The notes beneath the pieces were generated by a model. That model searched no databases. It was not told where the DNA came from and saw only the letters and a list, made by a program, of their open reading frames with translations. Source: Choristoneura fumiferana (lineage: Eukaryota; Arthropoda; Insecta; Lepidoptera; Tortricidae). Taken from it: a DNA stretch of 64,000 nucleotides. The position numbers were made by a program, and so were the translations under genes. The stretch lies in the NCBI RefSeq assembly GCF_025370935.1, contig NC_133490.1:633445-697444 (forward strand), read 5' to 3'. Within the stretch, counting starts at the first letter, position 1. Each line of letters opens with the position of its first letter. Below are positions 1 to 9,773 of the stretch, piece after piece.

Positions 1-271
1 ACGAAAATCCGTTATATTTGTCAAATTGACATGATAATTTTTTCTTCACCGAAGTTGGTCTATGGTCGGTCTAGTCTCTGGAAATTTAGTGCTGTACCAA
101 CAAAATTAATTATTTGACTGAACCAACCTTACCTACCGATAATTATGGCTGGCTCTGCAAATTATTTTTTCGTAGATATTAATTATTTGTGTTAAGTTAC
201 ACTATTTAATGAAGGTTTATAATGGTTTCTAATCCTATCCTACTATCCTACTTCCTACTATATCCTACTAA
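1..271. other. No feature recognised (AT-rich)
   Basis: AT-rich sequence with stop codons in all frames. The last 40 bases are short repeats of a TCCTACTA motif leading into the Helitron that begins at 272. Nothing else is seen. Confidence 0.5.
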
Positions 272-738
272 TCCTACTAATATTATAAATGTGAAAGTTT
301 GTGAGTGAGTGAGTGAATATGTTTGTTACTTCTTCACGCTGAAACGGCTGGACGGATTTGGATGAAATTTGGCGAAAAGTTAGATAACCTGGATTACAAC
401 ATAGGATACTTTTTATACCGATATCCCATGGGATAGGGATAAAATCTTGAAATAACAACCGCTCAGCTTAGAGTCATGAAAATTGGTATGTAGATAGTTT
501 GACATCTGGAATAAAACATAGCCTACTTTTTATTTCGATATTCCCACGAGATAGGATAACTTTCGAACTAATAACCGCTGGGCTTAGAGTCATGAAATTT
601 GACCATGATTGTTTTTAATGTAATGTCAATGAAAACAACGATTTAATTTTCGGGAATTCCCACGGCAATTTTAAAAATCCCGGTATTCAGCTGCTGGACC
701 TAATGATTTACGTGTGCGAAGCCGCGGGTAAACACTAG
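272..738 (+). mobile_element. Non-autonomous Helitron, complete ends
   Basis: The element begins TCCTACTAATATTATAAATG and ends CTAG after a GCGAAGCCGCGGGTAAAC segment. It sits between a host A at 271 and a host T at 739, as Helitrons do. The interior holds the lepidopteran consensus (an ACGGCTGGACGGATTTGGAT-like tract) and two diverged internal modules beginning AACCGCT near 460 and 570. It has no coding capacity, so it would need a RepHel protein supplied in trans. Ends and insertion site are seen directly; family assignment is from known Helitron hallmarks. Confidence 0.8.
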
Positions 739-908
739 TTGGACGATAAAATAGTATTTTAGTAGAAATTATGTACATTTCTATTTACTAGTATCATATT
801 TACTGTGGAGTCCATTGTTGGACCAAAAAATCATTTTGAATCACTTCCCTGTGTCTACTCTCATTTCCCTGTCTTATGTTATTTTAAAAATGCCTCTTCT
901 AAATTATA

Positions 909-1106
909 TCGAAAATACAAACTGAGACATGGATGCACAGAAAAACCAGAAAAAGAGACCAGGGCTGGGAATCGAACCTAGGTCCTCAGCAATCCGTACT
1001 GCGTACTATAACCCCTACACCACCGTTGGACAGGAGTTAAGATACAAATTTCTTCTATGCACACATATCTCAGGTTGGCTTTTTCTACTACGCTACTTAG
1101 CAGCAA
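909..1106 (-). mobile_element. tRNA-derived SINE-C copy
   Basis: On the minus strand this reads as a tRNA-like head, with a TAGGGG A-box region followed by a perfect B box GGTTCGATTCC, then a tail with TCTGTGCATCCATGTCTC. The same sequence occurs at 62112-62318, where it lies inside Helitron-like ends. The + strand contains a 62-codon open frame, which is only a by-product of the repeat. Both copies share the segment reading TGCACACATATCTCAGGTTG on the + strand here. Confidence 0.65.
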
Positions 1107-1109
1107 AAA

Positions 1110-1741
1110 AAATCTAAATTAATCCATATTTTAACTGACCCGTTTAAATTCTAAAATACTCCATCATAAACCTTGGGAAAATATACGACAAAAAATATAA
1201 GTGGATGTACATGTTTCACCATTTTAAAAATTCTACCCTTAAAGGGGTATAAAGGGGAGTGTAAGTTTTGAACATGAAGTGTAAGTTTGTATGTAAGAAA
1301 CGTTAGGTATATATTTGAAGATATAATTCTAAAACTTTTTGAAAATGCTATTAAACATTTTAAGTTAAAAGGGACATGGAAACATTGTGAATGACTCTTA
1401 AACAGGATTAAGAGAATACGTGATTCGCCATTTTTAAAAATTAAACTTAGGGATTACTTACATTAAATAATGAAATATGAGTAAATTCAAAATAATTATT
1501 TACTGCTGATTGAAGTATCTTAAAGAGCTTTCACATCACTAGAGCCAACGTCAGTCAGTCAGTCAGCCAGTCGTCAGTCAAGTGTCAATGTCAGTCACCA
1601 CATTTGTTTACACAATTGATTTTTTCCATTGAATAGTACCGTACCTTGTCACTTTAACGTCATGTTTGAAAAGCCATACGAAATTGTGTAACGACTGAAA
1701 GCGACAAAGTACAGAAATGATCACGTATTTATGACGTTAAC
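1110..1741. other. Mostly unrecognised; CAGT microsatellite at 1550-1602
   Basis: AT-rich sequence. A short imperfect (CAGT)n tract lies at about 1550-1602. A tract with AAAGGGGTATAAAGGGG at about 1238-1258 resembles generic repeat sequence. No gene is seen. Confidence 0.4.
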
Positions 1742-1859
1742 TGTACAGGCGAACCATTTGATTCCTAACTAAATTCCCTTGCCAAGCAATGTGATGTCAC
1801 TATGACATTTTCTACGAAAAGGTTCATAGTAGGTCACGATTCAGTTGGTTCGAGTGTAC
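1742..1859. mobile_element. MITE-D, degenerate copy
   Basis: The ends form an imperfect terminal inverted repeat: GTACAGGCGAACCATTTGATTC on the left and its inverse, GATTCAGTTGGTTCGAGTGTAC, on the right. It matches the better preserved copies at 2107-2206 and 42199-42624, whose ends read TACAGTCGAACAAATTGAAT. There is no coding capacity. Confidence 0.55.
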
Positions 1860-1861
1860 TA

Positions 1862-2090
1862 TGGAAAAGCCGTGGTAGCTAAGTTTGATTTATGGCCTCA
1901 TAAGCAGAGGACGTTTGATTTTTTTCGGAATTTGCGTGCGATATTACATTTGAAATTTACCAGGAGCTTTACAGTGAAGGTAAACAGCGTAAAGAAATTT
2001 TCACAGACTTGCGAAGAAACTTTGTGGTATGTGTTCACACACAGTAAATAGTCCCCAATCCGTTCCCAATCCGCAATGAGCTTGCGTAGA
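1862..2090 (+). mobile_element. SINE-B relic
   Basis: A decayed copy of the SINE whose head reads GCCGTGGTGGCCTAGTGG and whose body contains AACCTGCACACCTGCGAAG and the CCCAATCCGCACTGG motif in better copies. Here the head is GCCGTGGTAGCTAAGTTTGA, followed by GGCCTCATAAGCAGAGG and later CCCAATCCGCAATGAGC. Many substitutions suggest an old insertion. A 68-codon frame across it is not a gene. Confidence 0.5.
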
Positions 2091-2106
2091 ACCTTTTAAT
2101 AATAAA

Positions 2107-2206
2107 TTTCACTATGATTTCCTTGACAGAAGTATGAGATGTCAACATGACATTAGTAGCACAAAGGTTCCACCCTGGGTCATGATTCAATTTGTTCGAC
2201 TGTACA
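2107..2206. mobile_element. MITE-D, truncated copy
   Basis: It contains AGTATGAGATGTCAACATGA and GGTTCCACCCTGGGTCATGA and ends TTCGACTGTACA, matching the right half of the MITE at 42199-42624. The left terminus is missing. Confidence 0.6.
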
Positions 2207-2326
2207 GTCAGCAGCAGAATTATGTAGATGAGCGGTTGTGATACTCAGAATTATCTTAACACTCTCTTATTACCTTGGTAGTAGAGTCGTGTGCAGATTT
2301 TGAGCCCACTGTACTATATTTTTTAT

Positions 2327-2603
2327 ATTCGACTGGATGGCAAATGAGCAAGTGGGTCTCCTGATGGTAAGAGATCACCACCGCCCATAAACATCTGCAA
2401 CACCAGGGGTATTGCAGGCGCGTTGCCAATTTAACCAAGAAGGCCTAAGATGGGATACCTCACGTGCCAGGAATTTCACTGGCTGTCTTACTCTCCACGC
2501 CGAAACACAACAGTGCAAGCACTGCTGCTTCACGGCAGGATTAGCGAGCAAGATGGTGGTAGCAATCCGGGAGGACCTTGCACAAGGTCCTACCACCGGC
2601 AAA
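2327..2603. repeat. LINE-P: interspersed repeat, probable LINE 3' region
   Basis: This segment recurs in whole or part at 12378-12553, 23946-24000, 33420-33545 and 36815-36868. Shared landmarks are GGCAAATGAGCAAGTGGGTC, GGCCTAAGATGGGATACCTC and GGACCTTGCACAAGGTCCTA. It is open in several frames on both strands for 60-80 codons, but no protein family is recognisable. Copies of unequal length with a common core suggest a retroposed or otherwise mobilised non-coding unit; LINE 3' origin is an inference. Confidence 0.55.
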
Positions 2604-2606
2604 ACC

Positions 2607-2960
2607 AACTAGTCGTATCGAGCCAACTGAAATTTTATAGGTACCAGCAATTTATTTCAAAAATAAAACCGAGTTTACTACCCCAATAGAGATGTCACAT
2701 AAAAGTTAATTTAAAAGTGAACACAACAAACAATATTTACCGGTTTTTCCTGCACTTGTCCCGGAGAATTCCGGTAATCGAGTTACCCTGTTTTAATCAG
2801 TCCCGGACAGACGAGTTACCTTAGACTGAATTAAATTAAGTATTGTTTAAGCGACGGGTAGGTAAATGTTGACGGAGTTAAAGGCCGACTTTAAGGAGTG
2901 TAAATAAATAAGACTGGGTGACAATTAGCTTTTGTAAAAAAACTATTTTTGGTGACTATA
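2607..2960. other. No feature recognised
   Basis: Short CCGG-containing segments (CTTGTCCCGGAGAATTCCGG and CAGTCCCGGACAGACG at about 2756-2812) hint at a decayed repeat. Nothing is assignable. Confidence 0.4.
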
Positions 2961-2962
2961 CT

Positions 2963-3000
2963 TTTTACCCGACCGCCCGAAGGAGGGTTATGTTTTATTA
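2963..3000 (+). repeat. Fragment of repeat with CCCGAAGGAGGGTTATG core
   Basis: The sequence TTTTTACCCGACCGCCCGAA followed by GGAGGGTTATGTTTT recurs at 7346-7402 inside intron 1 of gene 1 and, inverted, at 29326-29485. It is a short dispersed repeat. Confidence 0.5.
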
Positions 3001-3552
3001 AATGTACCTACTTACGTTGTTATTCAAACTAGAATGTAAGTACGCAAAAAAAAAACTCAATCCGATTACTAAATGAGAAAGAAATTACTAAATTAGACTT
3101 GTGAGATTAGACTTTACCAAACTACTTCTGTACCTACAAACAATCGTTGCAAAGTTAAGTTTGTTTTTTTTTCACAAAACTTGGTATATTATTAAACGTT
3201 ACTGAGCGAGCGAGCTTGACTCAGTTTTTTTTTTTTTGTTAAATCGTATTTTTTGGAGAAGATAAGATACGTATTTGAATTATCTTTGAAAGTTAAAAAC
3301 ACTAAATAGCATAAGTAAAAACAAAATAAAAAACCAAGTAGCGTCCGACCTAGATTTGAATACTAAACCTGTTAAAAGTCCAACACAAAAGCGGAGTAAA
3401 CAGCACAACAACAAAGAAGCATTACTTGTGGCCAAACAAAATAAATTTAGGGAATCGATCTTATCGAGTTCACTCTTGAAGCGATTTTTCAAAATTCGAT
3501 TCGAATCAATTTAAAAAATCGATCCCGAAAAGAGTCCCCATTCGTACATTCG
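3001..3552. other. No feature recognised
   Basis: AT-rich, with T-runs at about 3163-3171 and 3226-3237. A 70-codon minus-strand frame at 3280-3492 has low complexity and no recognisable domain. Confidence 0.4.
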
Positions 3553-3672
3553 GGTTCATAAACTTGAAAGCAAAATTTTGATCAAAAATATCTGAACACG
3601 ACTCTATTGTCAACGGCGTAGAAGCGTGTTCAGATATTTTTGATCAAATTTTTGCTCACATTTTTATGAACT
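3553..3672. mobile_element. Palindromic MITE
   Basis: A 120-bp inverted repeat. The left arm 3553-3600 (GGTTCATAAA ... TATCTGAACACG) pairs with the right arm 3624-3672 (CGTGTTCAGATATTTTTGAT ... TTTATGAACT) with a few mismatches. The inner 30 bp are nearly perfect. The loop is about 23 nt. It is probably a MITE; no second copy is seen in the window. Confidence 0.6.
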
Positions 3673-4272
3673 CTACTGTACTAGAAGCATAACAAAGTCC
3701 ACGAAAAAACACGCTTCAGTTTCCTTTGGTCGTCAACCAAATAAGTAGATGAAATTAAATATATAGACCGGTTGATTGCATTTGCAGCTTAGTGACTCGA
3801 GTTAGTAACGGAAGGCTATTGGTGTAATCGAATCGTACCGTAGATTCTGCACTCAAGTTCCATAAAGAAAATCCACTTTAAGTTAACTTGGCTAGTAATC
3901 TACACTAAACTCGTTAGTGACTAATTGCACAAGTTTAATTAGAAAATGTTGTAAAACTGGATGATATTTGAAGTTAGTCGCAGCTGTTAATAAGACGAAT
4001 TAGAAGTTGTTAATGGAAAATAATAAAACTGCTGCTCTGAAGCACAAAAAATAATTTGATTCACGTATGACATTAGACATATTTTCTACTAAACTCCAAT
4101 TCAATAGAATCTGACAATCCTGTAGACACTTCCAGCCTACTAATATAAACACCGGGCTGCCTAAGGCTTTGTGATGTGACTATTATTCTTTTTTGATTCC
4201 TTTTAGATGATAATTGCAACAACAGGGACATATACGACCAACCGGACGGGACCGGGTGGTTGGGACGGTTTA
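3673..4272. other. No feature recognised; candidate inverted end at 4098-4117
   Basis: AT-rich. The 20-mer ATTCAATAGAATCTGACAAT at 4098 is matched in inverse at 4561-4580 with one mismatch, flanking the SINE at 4273. This may mark an older interrupted element. Confidence 0.35.
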
Positions 4273-4515
4273 GACGACCAGATTGCCTAGTGGTTAGAGA
4301 ACCTGACTACGAAGCTTGAGGTCCCGGGTTCGATTCCCGTGTCGGGGCAGATATTTGTATGAAAATACGAAGTGTTGTTCTCGGGTCTTGGGTGTTTAAT
4401 ATGTGTTTAAGTATGTATCTATCTATATAATTATATTTATCCGTTGCTTAGTAGGTTTACTTTGGGACTAGGTCAATTGGTGTGAATTGTCTCGTGATAT
4501 TGTCTCGTGATATTT
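4273..4515 (+). mobile_element. tRNA-derived SINE-A
   Basis: The head carries pol III promoter-like boxes: CCTAGTGGTTAGAGAACC (A box) and GGGTTCGATTCCC (B box). The body then reads GGGGCAGATATTTGTATGAA, TCTCGGGTCTTGGGTGTTTA and GGGACTAGGTCAATTGGTGT, ending near a repeated TCTCGTGATATT. Related copies are at 30616-30888 and 32130-32368, and inverted at 35403-35632. The anticodon region is not clear enough to name the parent tRNA. Confidence 0.8.
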
Positions 4516-5744
4516 ATATAATCAAGTGTGCCCACGATAGGGTGTCTTAAATATGTAGAAAATTGACAGATTCTATTGAATTGTACTTTAGATGTTTTAA
4601 ATGATGAAGATGATGATGTGATCCCTCACCAGGGGCATAGGGCTAGTATGTTTTAAAATGGTAGTTTTAAATGAAATAGAGCTAAGCGTACTGTACTAAC
4701 CCTTGTGTCCGTTGATTCGATGCGCAGCATAGTTCATTTTTGAATATAATAAATATGGAACGGACGCAAAGGTGTTAAACAGAAGAATTGTATCCGAGCT
4801 GCCAACGTAGCATGTGATTTGAAATACATACGAAAAGATCATAAGAAGTGTTTTTTTCTTATATAATAGTATATTATAAGAATAGTGGACGTCCGCCACT
4901 ACAGTACACATATTGGATCCATCCGCAACGGTAAATGGATGAAAATTTTAGAAAAGCTTGAAACTTTTTTTATCGATGGGAATAACCTTTCTAATTAACA
5001 GAATATAAATCAGATTTTTAAGTAACATCAATTAATTAAAAAAAAATGAAAGTGTTCTTTCACGTCAGTCCGGTCGGTTACGGGTTGTTTCATAGTCCAT
5101 AATAAAACATTAAAAAAGAATTCTATGTGTCTTGACTCGATCGTTTGACAAGTGACATTCTTTACCAGCTCGGATTAATACCGACATGGAAATGCCGACC
5201 CTGTTTTTCATCTACACACCCATAGAAGCTCATGGCAGTTTCTATGGGCGTGTAAAACTTGTAAGTTTTTACAGGGAAAACGATTGAAACCGAAGCAGTC
5301 ACCGTAGCCGGAATAAGCCAAGAGGACTTTAATACAATCCCGCATATATAATCAACTACATCTAAGCACTTAAACGAATGCTTAAACAAAACAATGCCCA
5401 ATTGCGCATGCGGCGAACACATGCGAAACCAGAATCTAAACAAGAAATTCCGGTTAAAAACCTCTGTGACCGTGAAATTTGTGTTTGCCGTGACGATAAT
5501 TATTGGCGTTTTAATTTAACGAAACAAATTGTAGAGGCTCAAAAGACAATAAATAGAAATAATCAAAAGGGCTTAAAATACAGAGTACCTGGGCGACCGA
5601 GCTTTGCTCGGGCTGAAACGCGATAATAAGCGTTTTCCCAGAGATCGATTTGTCATCCCCGAAAACCCTTGCATACCACATTCCAGCAAAATCGTTGAAG
5701 CCGTTTCCGAGATTCTGATTATATATGATAATACATATACGAGT
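4516..5744. other. No gene recognised; fragment of GC-rich repeat at 5170-5215
   Basis: At 5170-5215, TAATACCGACATGGAAATGC and GACCCTGTTTTTC are the inverse of motifs in the element at 19590-20090 (CAGGGTCGGTATTGACATGC). A small hairpin (CCATAGAA and TTCTATGG) lies at 5220-5247. Frames of 71-93 codons in this stretch show no domain. Confidence 0.4.
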
Positions 5745-6005
5745 ACAAGAATTGCTCGTTTAAAGGTATTAGATAAAAGGATGGTTAAAATTATAAGGAT
5801 GTTTACGTGAAACAGAATGTTTAAATAAGGTGCCCGTTAAGGGAAATAAGGATATATTGTAGCGGTAGCCACTGTAGCGGTTGTAATTTTGGATTACGGG
5901 GATAAAAAGTAGCCTACGTTTTATTCCAGACTCCGTTATCTACACATACCTACCAAATCTTCCAGCTGTAATTTTGCATAACAATTACAGAAGAAGAAGA
6001 ATTAG

Positions 6006-6083
6006 AGGTGCGAGCTTGTGTTTGAGCTCACTCTGCTTGAGAGGCGACAGGTCATGGGTCAAACCACAAAGGACAACGGCTGT
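6006..6083 (-). mobile_element. SINE-B head fragment
   Basis: GGTGCGAGCTTGTGTTTGAG and CTGCTTGAGAGGCGACAGGT followed by CATGGGTCAAACCACA match the tRNA-like head of SINE-B in reverse. The gene 2 block lacks it, so it inserted after the duplication or was lost there. Confidence 0.5.
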
Positions 6084-6749
6084 TTCGGGAAGAAAGAGAT
6101 AATAAGTGCCAATTATTTTACCGAAAAGAATGAAACTCCTAAATTGAAAAGATGATATGAAGGTAATAAAGTGAACATTTTCGCGGACCAAAAGTTTCAT
6201 AGGATTGAATCCGAGAGTAGAGGTTGTAATGGATTTCCTTATTCATGCCATGCATTTACATTAAAAAATCATAAAGTATTGAAGAAACCTCTGAAACACT
6301 GACGTTAAAGAAGGAAAAACCAAAAATTAAAATAGATAGTCACATATAATACCTATTATGATTAATAATGAAAAATATCCCGTGGTTGGAAACTACGAAA
6401 CACAACAAATTTAACTAACTATGCCAGATAGCAAGAACTTACTAACGAATGATCAAATGTAACCTTTGCACAAAACCGCTAATGACACTGTACTCGTAGT
6501 ATTTGATTTCCCCAACGAAGAAAAGACCCCAAGACCAGAAAGTCATTAAAAGATAATGTAAAATTAATGATAAATTAATGTCATTTTTATAAACAAAGGC
6601 AATCAAGCGAATGAAATAGAGAAATCTCGATCGTTAACAAACGATATTTTTAGCAATGATTATGATTATACAAGTAAGTCAGACGTGATGACGCTATCAA
6701 TGGACAGGTATTGTATAAAAAGTAATTAAGCAAATGAGTTTTGAATGCA

Positions 6750-6755
6750 TATATA
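6750..6755 (+). promoter_or_regulatory. TATA box of gene 1
   Basis: TATATA in the context ATGCATATATAGGTAA lies 63 nt upstream of the start codon at 6813. The same box and flanks occur at the same distance in gene 2 (13218-13223). Transcription would be expected to begin near 6780, giving a 5' UTR of about 30 nt. The start itself is inferred, not seen. Confidence 0.7.
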
Positions 6756-6812
6756 GGTAAATTGAGAAACGCTGAGGTTATTGTTGCATTGTTTGTGGTG
6801 AAAGGAACAACT

Positions 6813-8855
6813 ATGAAACTTCTGGTGAGTTTAATATACAACTTTATTTCTCTATTCAAAGTAATTTGATTAATATATAGTATCTAGAAAACATTAAAAA
6901 AAAACAGAAAAGATACAGCTGGGCTCCAGGACTTTAACCTTAATTGAAAATTGATATTAAAATTGCCATTCACAGTGAAATTTCTCTACGTGTTCTCGAG
7001 ACGGTTATCTAAAAATCGGTTAGAAACAGGAAACCCGTGAAAATAAACAAAAAAATCAAGAAGTAAAAAAGTTCAATAATGATCGAATAAAATAAAATTA
7101 GATTTTGGCGATGAAGTAAATATATCTTACAAGCACCAAAATAACTTTGAACAGCTTAATTTCTTTATAATTTTGTGTCTCGAGGGTCCTCTGTTTCCAA
7201 ATCATAATGTTTTTCATTTTAACTTTTTCATAGCATTTCCTTTGCTGTAACTTCTTAATATTAAATTAATTTCTAAAATAACATCAAGAAAAACTGATCC
7301 TATTTCTCGAAACATTTCATCAATATTTAGGTTCAAATCACTTTTTTTACCCGACTGCCCGAAGGAGGGTTATGTTTTTTGAGCGTATGTATGTATGTAT
7401 GTAATTACTATCATTATTCGAATGTAAGCATAAATGTGTGAAGTGTGTTCCAGATGACCTCAATACATTTTTGTCTTTCTTAATTGTTGTTATACTTTGA
7501 TTCCAGTTGCTAACCATTGTCTGCGCGGTCGCGGTTTCCGCTAAGCCGTATGGCCATGGCGGTATTGGACAGCAAGCGGGGGCTGGCCAGTTCGGGGGTG
7601 GACAGCAGTTCGCTGGTGGAGCTTCAGGGTTCGGAAGCCAAGGTGCCTCGGGAGGTGGCAGTTCTGGATTCAACCAAGGCGGACAGCAGAGCAGCTTTCA
7701 ACAGGTAAGAGACTTCTTCGCAAAATCAATAAAGAAAATACCCATTCATAATGCTATAGAAATCACGCCTTACTTTGTTTTCTTTTTTTATATCACACTG
7801 TTGGAGTAAACGAATTCTGGCTGTAATGCGACTCTTTTAATTACAATCAATTAATCTACGTTAATGAATGTAAAGAGAGTTAAACAATTCAACTTTCAAC
7901 TGTCTCTTTGGCCATTAATGATAATGATTCAAGTATAATGGATTCTATAATTAAAAGTAAACACCAATTTTCATAACTGTTACAGCGCGTGCCAATTGTT
8001 ACTCTCGTAATTTCAAACAAGCCAAATACTATAATATGCCTAGTAAAAATGCCACTCTGACATATAAAGAATAAGAATAACTTATTCGCTATTCGCAAAA
8101 ACAGTTTTATAGTATTTACAAGATATGACACAAGTAAAGTTATTGCAAGTTTTTGCCAAGTCGCGAAACGGTTCCAACTCAGCATACTCATAGCGTCGGC
8201 CGAGCAGGCCAACGCTAGTCTTCCGCTGTGACCGCTTGGCGGCTTCACGAAAGACGAAAATCCAAAAACAAAAAAAAATCTAAATATAGGAGACCAGTCA
8301 CTAAAATAACCAAATTTAGAAGGTGACTTACATGTTACAGTATCTGACTTAATAGAAAAGGGAGACTATAAATAAGCGTTTAGCGAGAAAACAAAACTCC
8401 TTCCTAACGAACTTTGACCATAAAACTTTTTTTTATTTAAAAATGACTAGCTCTATTTCACCTCATGTGAAGATGACGCCGACAATATAGTGAACTGACA
8501 AAGAAGTAGCCACTTCATTCACTCTGATCTTAAATATCCCTAAACTGTATTGATAAAAATGGCCAGCATAAAATACGGCCAATACAAGTGGCGAGTTGTG
8601 ATTCATTGTGGCGATCTAAGGAGGTGGCTTTTTTTCAGTAGCGGACATCTTCCGGCTGATGATGAAAATACGTAGCACACATTAAAATGGTTTTGCCATT
8701 TTCAGGTGACTTCAGCCCAGCAGTCTTCCGGAGGTGCCTCAGGTGGTCAGTCAGGCTTCGGCGCCCAGGGTAGCCAAGGAGGCTTTAATAACCACCAGCA
8801 GGGAGGCTCTGGCTTCGGAGGAAGCGGTTTCGGCAGCAGCTTAGTTGGGAAGTAA
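6813..8855 (+). CDS. Gene 1: secreted glycine-rich protein, 119 aa, three exons
   Basis: The exons are 6813-6824 (ATG AAA CTT CTG), 7507-7704 and 8706-8855 (stop TAA 8853-8855). The introns are 682 and 1001 bp, both phase 0, with GTGAGT...CAG and GTAAGA...CAG sites. Exon 1 plus the start of exon 2 gives a signal peptide, MKLLLLTIVCAVAVSA, probably cut before KPYG. The mature part of about 103 residues is rich in Gly, Gln, Ser and Phe, with GFGSQG, FGGGQQF and GGQQSSFQQ motifs. It has no cysteine and no cuticle-type RR or chitin-binding motif that can be seen. The start is fixed by the signal peptide, TATA spacing and conservation with gene 2. A 12-nt first exon splitting the signal peptide is common in insect cuticular and secreted structural genes. 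The family is unrecognised; a cuticle, silk-associated or antimicrobial glycine-rich role are alternatives. Compared with gene 2, exon 2 lacks 46 codons. Confidence 0.85.
7346..7405 (+). repeat. Repeat insertion in intron 1 of gene 1
   Basis: About 60 bp with the CCCGAAGGAGGGTTATG core and a (TATG)n run at about 7387-7401. The gene 2 intron runs straight from CAAATCACTTTTT to ACTATCATTATT without it, so this is an insertion specific to copy 1. Confidence 0.65.
8062..8285. other. Extra segment in intron 2 of gene 1
   Basis: The paralogous introns match up to CCACTCTGA and again from TATAGGAGACCAGTCACTAA. Gene 1 has about 220 bp between these points and gene 2 only a few bases. The segment includes a GC-richer tract near 8180-8245 (CGTCGGCCGAGCAGGCCAAC). 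Its origin is not recognised. Confidence 0.5.
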
Positions 8856-8884
8856 AGATAACGAAGAATCACCACAGCAGACAT

Positions 8885-9527
8885 CACCACAGCGGATTAT
8901 TCGACGCTCATGCCATTATTGTTTCTTCCTAGTCGCGATTCTGCACAATATGGATTCCACACATTTGCTTTTGATGACATTCCTTATTCTTCGCAGTCAT
9001 TAGTTTTATACAATCCGGTTTCTTCCTAGTCGCGATTCTGCACAATATGGATTCCACACAGTTGCTTTTGATCACATTCCTTATTTCTTCGCAAGGTAGT
9101 AGTTTGATGTACCTCGACGAAAATCAAGTTAAAAAGCTATCATTTATTTCCCATGTAGGTACATTGTACAGTCAGCGTCAGAGATATGTGGCCCCCCCTA
9201 CATAGATTGGTTGTATGCAGGGGGGGGGGTCACATATCTCTAACGCTGACTGTACAATGTACCTACATGGGATAAATTGATTAGCTTTTTAACTGATTTT
9301 CGTCGAGGTACATCAAACTACTACCTGCGAAGAATAGGAATTGATCAAAAGCAACTGTGAATCCATATTGTGCAGAATCGCGACTAGGAAGAAACCGGAT
9401 TGTATAAAACTAATGACTGCGAAGAATAAGGAATGTGATCAAAAGCAAATGTGTGGAATCCATATTGTGCAGAATCGCGACTAGGAAGAAACAATAATGG
9501 CATGAGCGTCGAATAATCCACCACAGC
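8885..9527. mobile_element. Foldback element (8894-9518) in gene 1 3' UTR, 9-bp TSD
   Basis: The left arm 8894-9198 and right arm 9220-9518 are near-perfect inverse copies of about 300 bp around a loop of about 20 nt. The innermost stem is bounded by C and G runs. Each arm contains two roughly 95-bp subrepeats starting TTTCTTCCTAGTCGCGATTC. The 9-mer CACCACAGC flanks it at 8885-8893 and 9519-9527, and gene 2 lacks the element at the matching place. Very long inverted repeats with 9-bp target duplications fit foldback or Mutator-like elements. There is no transposase, so it is non-autonomous. If transcribed, the gene 1 mRNA would carry a hairpin of about 300 bp. Confidence 0.8.
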
Positions 9528-9600
9528 AAACTGCACACACGCAAAATACAGCCACAAGAAGCCATAAGATTATTATTGCACACCACAAAGAAGAAACTCG

Positions 9601-9606
9601 AATAAA
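9601..9606 (+). terminator. Proximal poly(A) signal of gene 1
   Basis: AATAAA within AAACTCGAATAAAACAAAGA. It is conserved at 15141-15146 in gene 2. Confidence 0.55.
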
Positions 9607-9670
9607 ACAAAGAAGTAGATGATAGAAGAACTAAGGTTTATACTGAAGACGAAGAGTGAAGAAGTCAGCA

Positions 9671-9719
9671 GAGCACTCAACCTCTATATAAGGCGCATTG
9701 CCTTAGAGGTTGAGTGCTC
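9671..9719 (+). promoter_or_regulatory. 3' stem-loop of gene 1
   Basis: GAGCACTCAACCTCT (9671-9685) pairs perfectly with AGAGGTTGAGTGCTC (9705-9719). An inner AAGGC/GCCTT stem closes a GCATT loop, and ATAT is a one-sided bulge. It lies between the two candidate poly(A) signals. The same structure, with small insertions in the 3' arm, is at 15209-15264 in gene 2, so it predates the duplication. Possible roles are an RNA regulatory hairpin, a small-RNA precursor or an old MITE remnant. Confidence 0.6.
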
Positions 9720-9767
9720 ACTTTTCTGGTCCTGTATTGAAGAGATGAAATGATTTTTGTGGAAAAC

Positions 9768-9773
9768 AATAAA
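9768..9773 (+). terminator. Distal poly(A) signal of gene 1
   Basis: AATAAA within GAAAACAATAAATAATGTCT. It is conserved at 15310-15315 in gene 2. If used, the transcript would include the stem-loop at 9671-9719. Confidence 0.5.

Noticed and set aside
4273..4345. Possible functional tRNA genes at SINE heads (also 30616, 48791, 62190)
   Set aside because: A- and B-box words are present, but acceptor and anticodon stems do not close into a cloverleaf by eye, and the sequences recur as SINEs.
7347..7673. 108-codon minus-strand proline-rich frame opposite exon 2 of gene 1
   Set aside because: It is the antisense of Gly-rich codons, continues into intron repeat sequence and is not conserved opposite gene 2 in the same frame.
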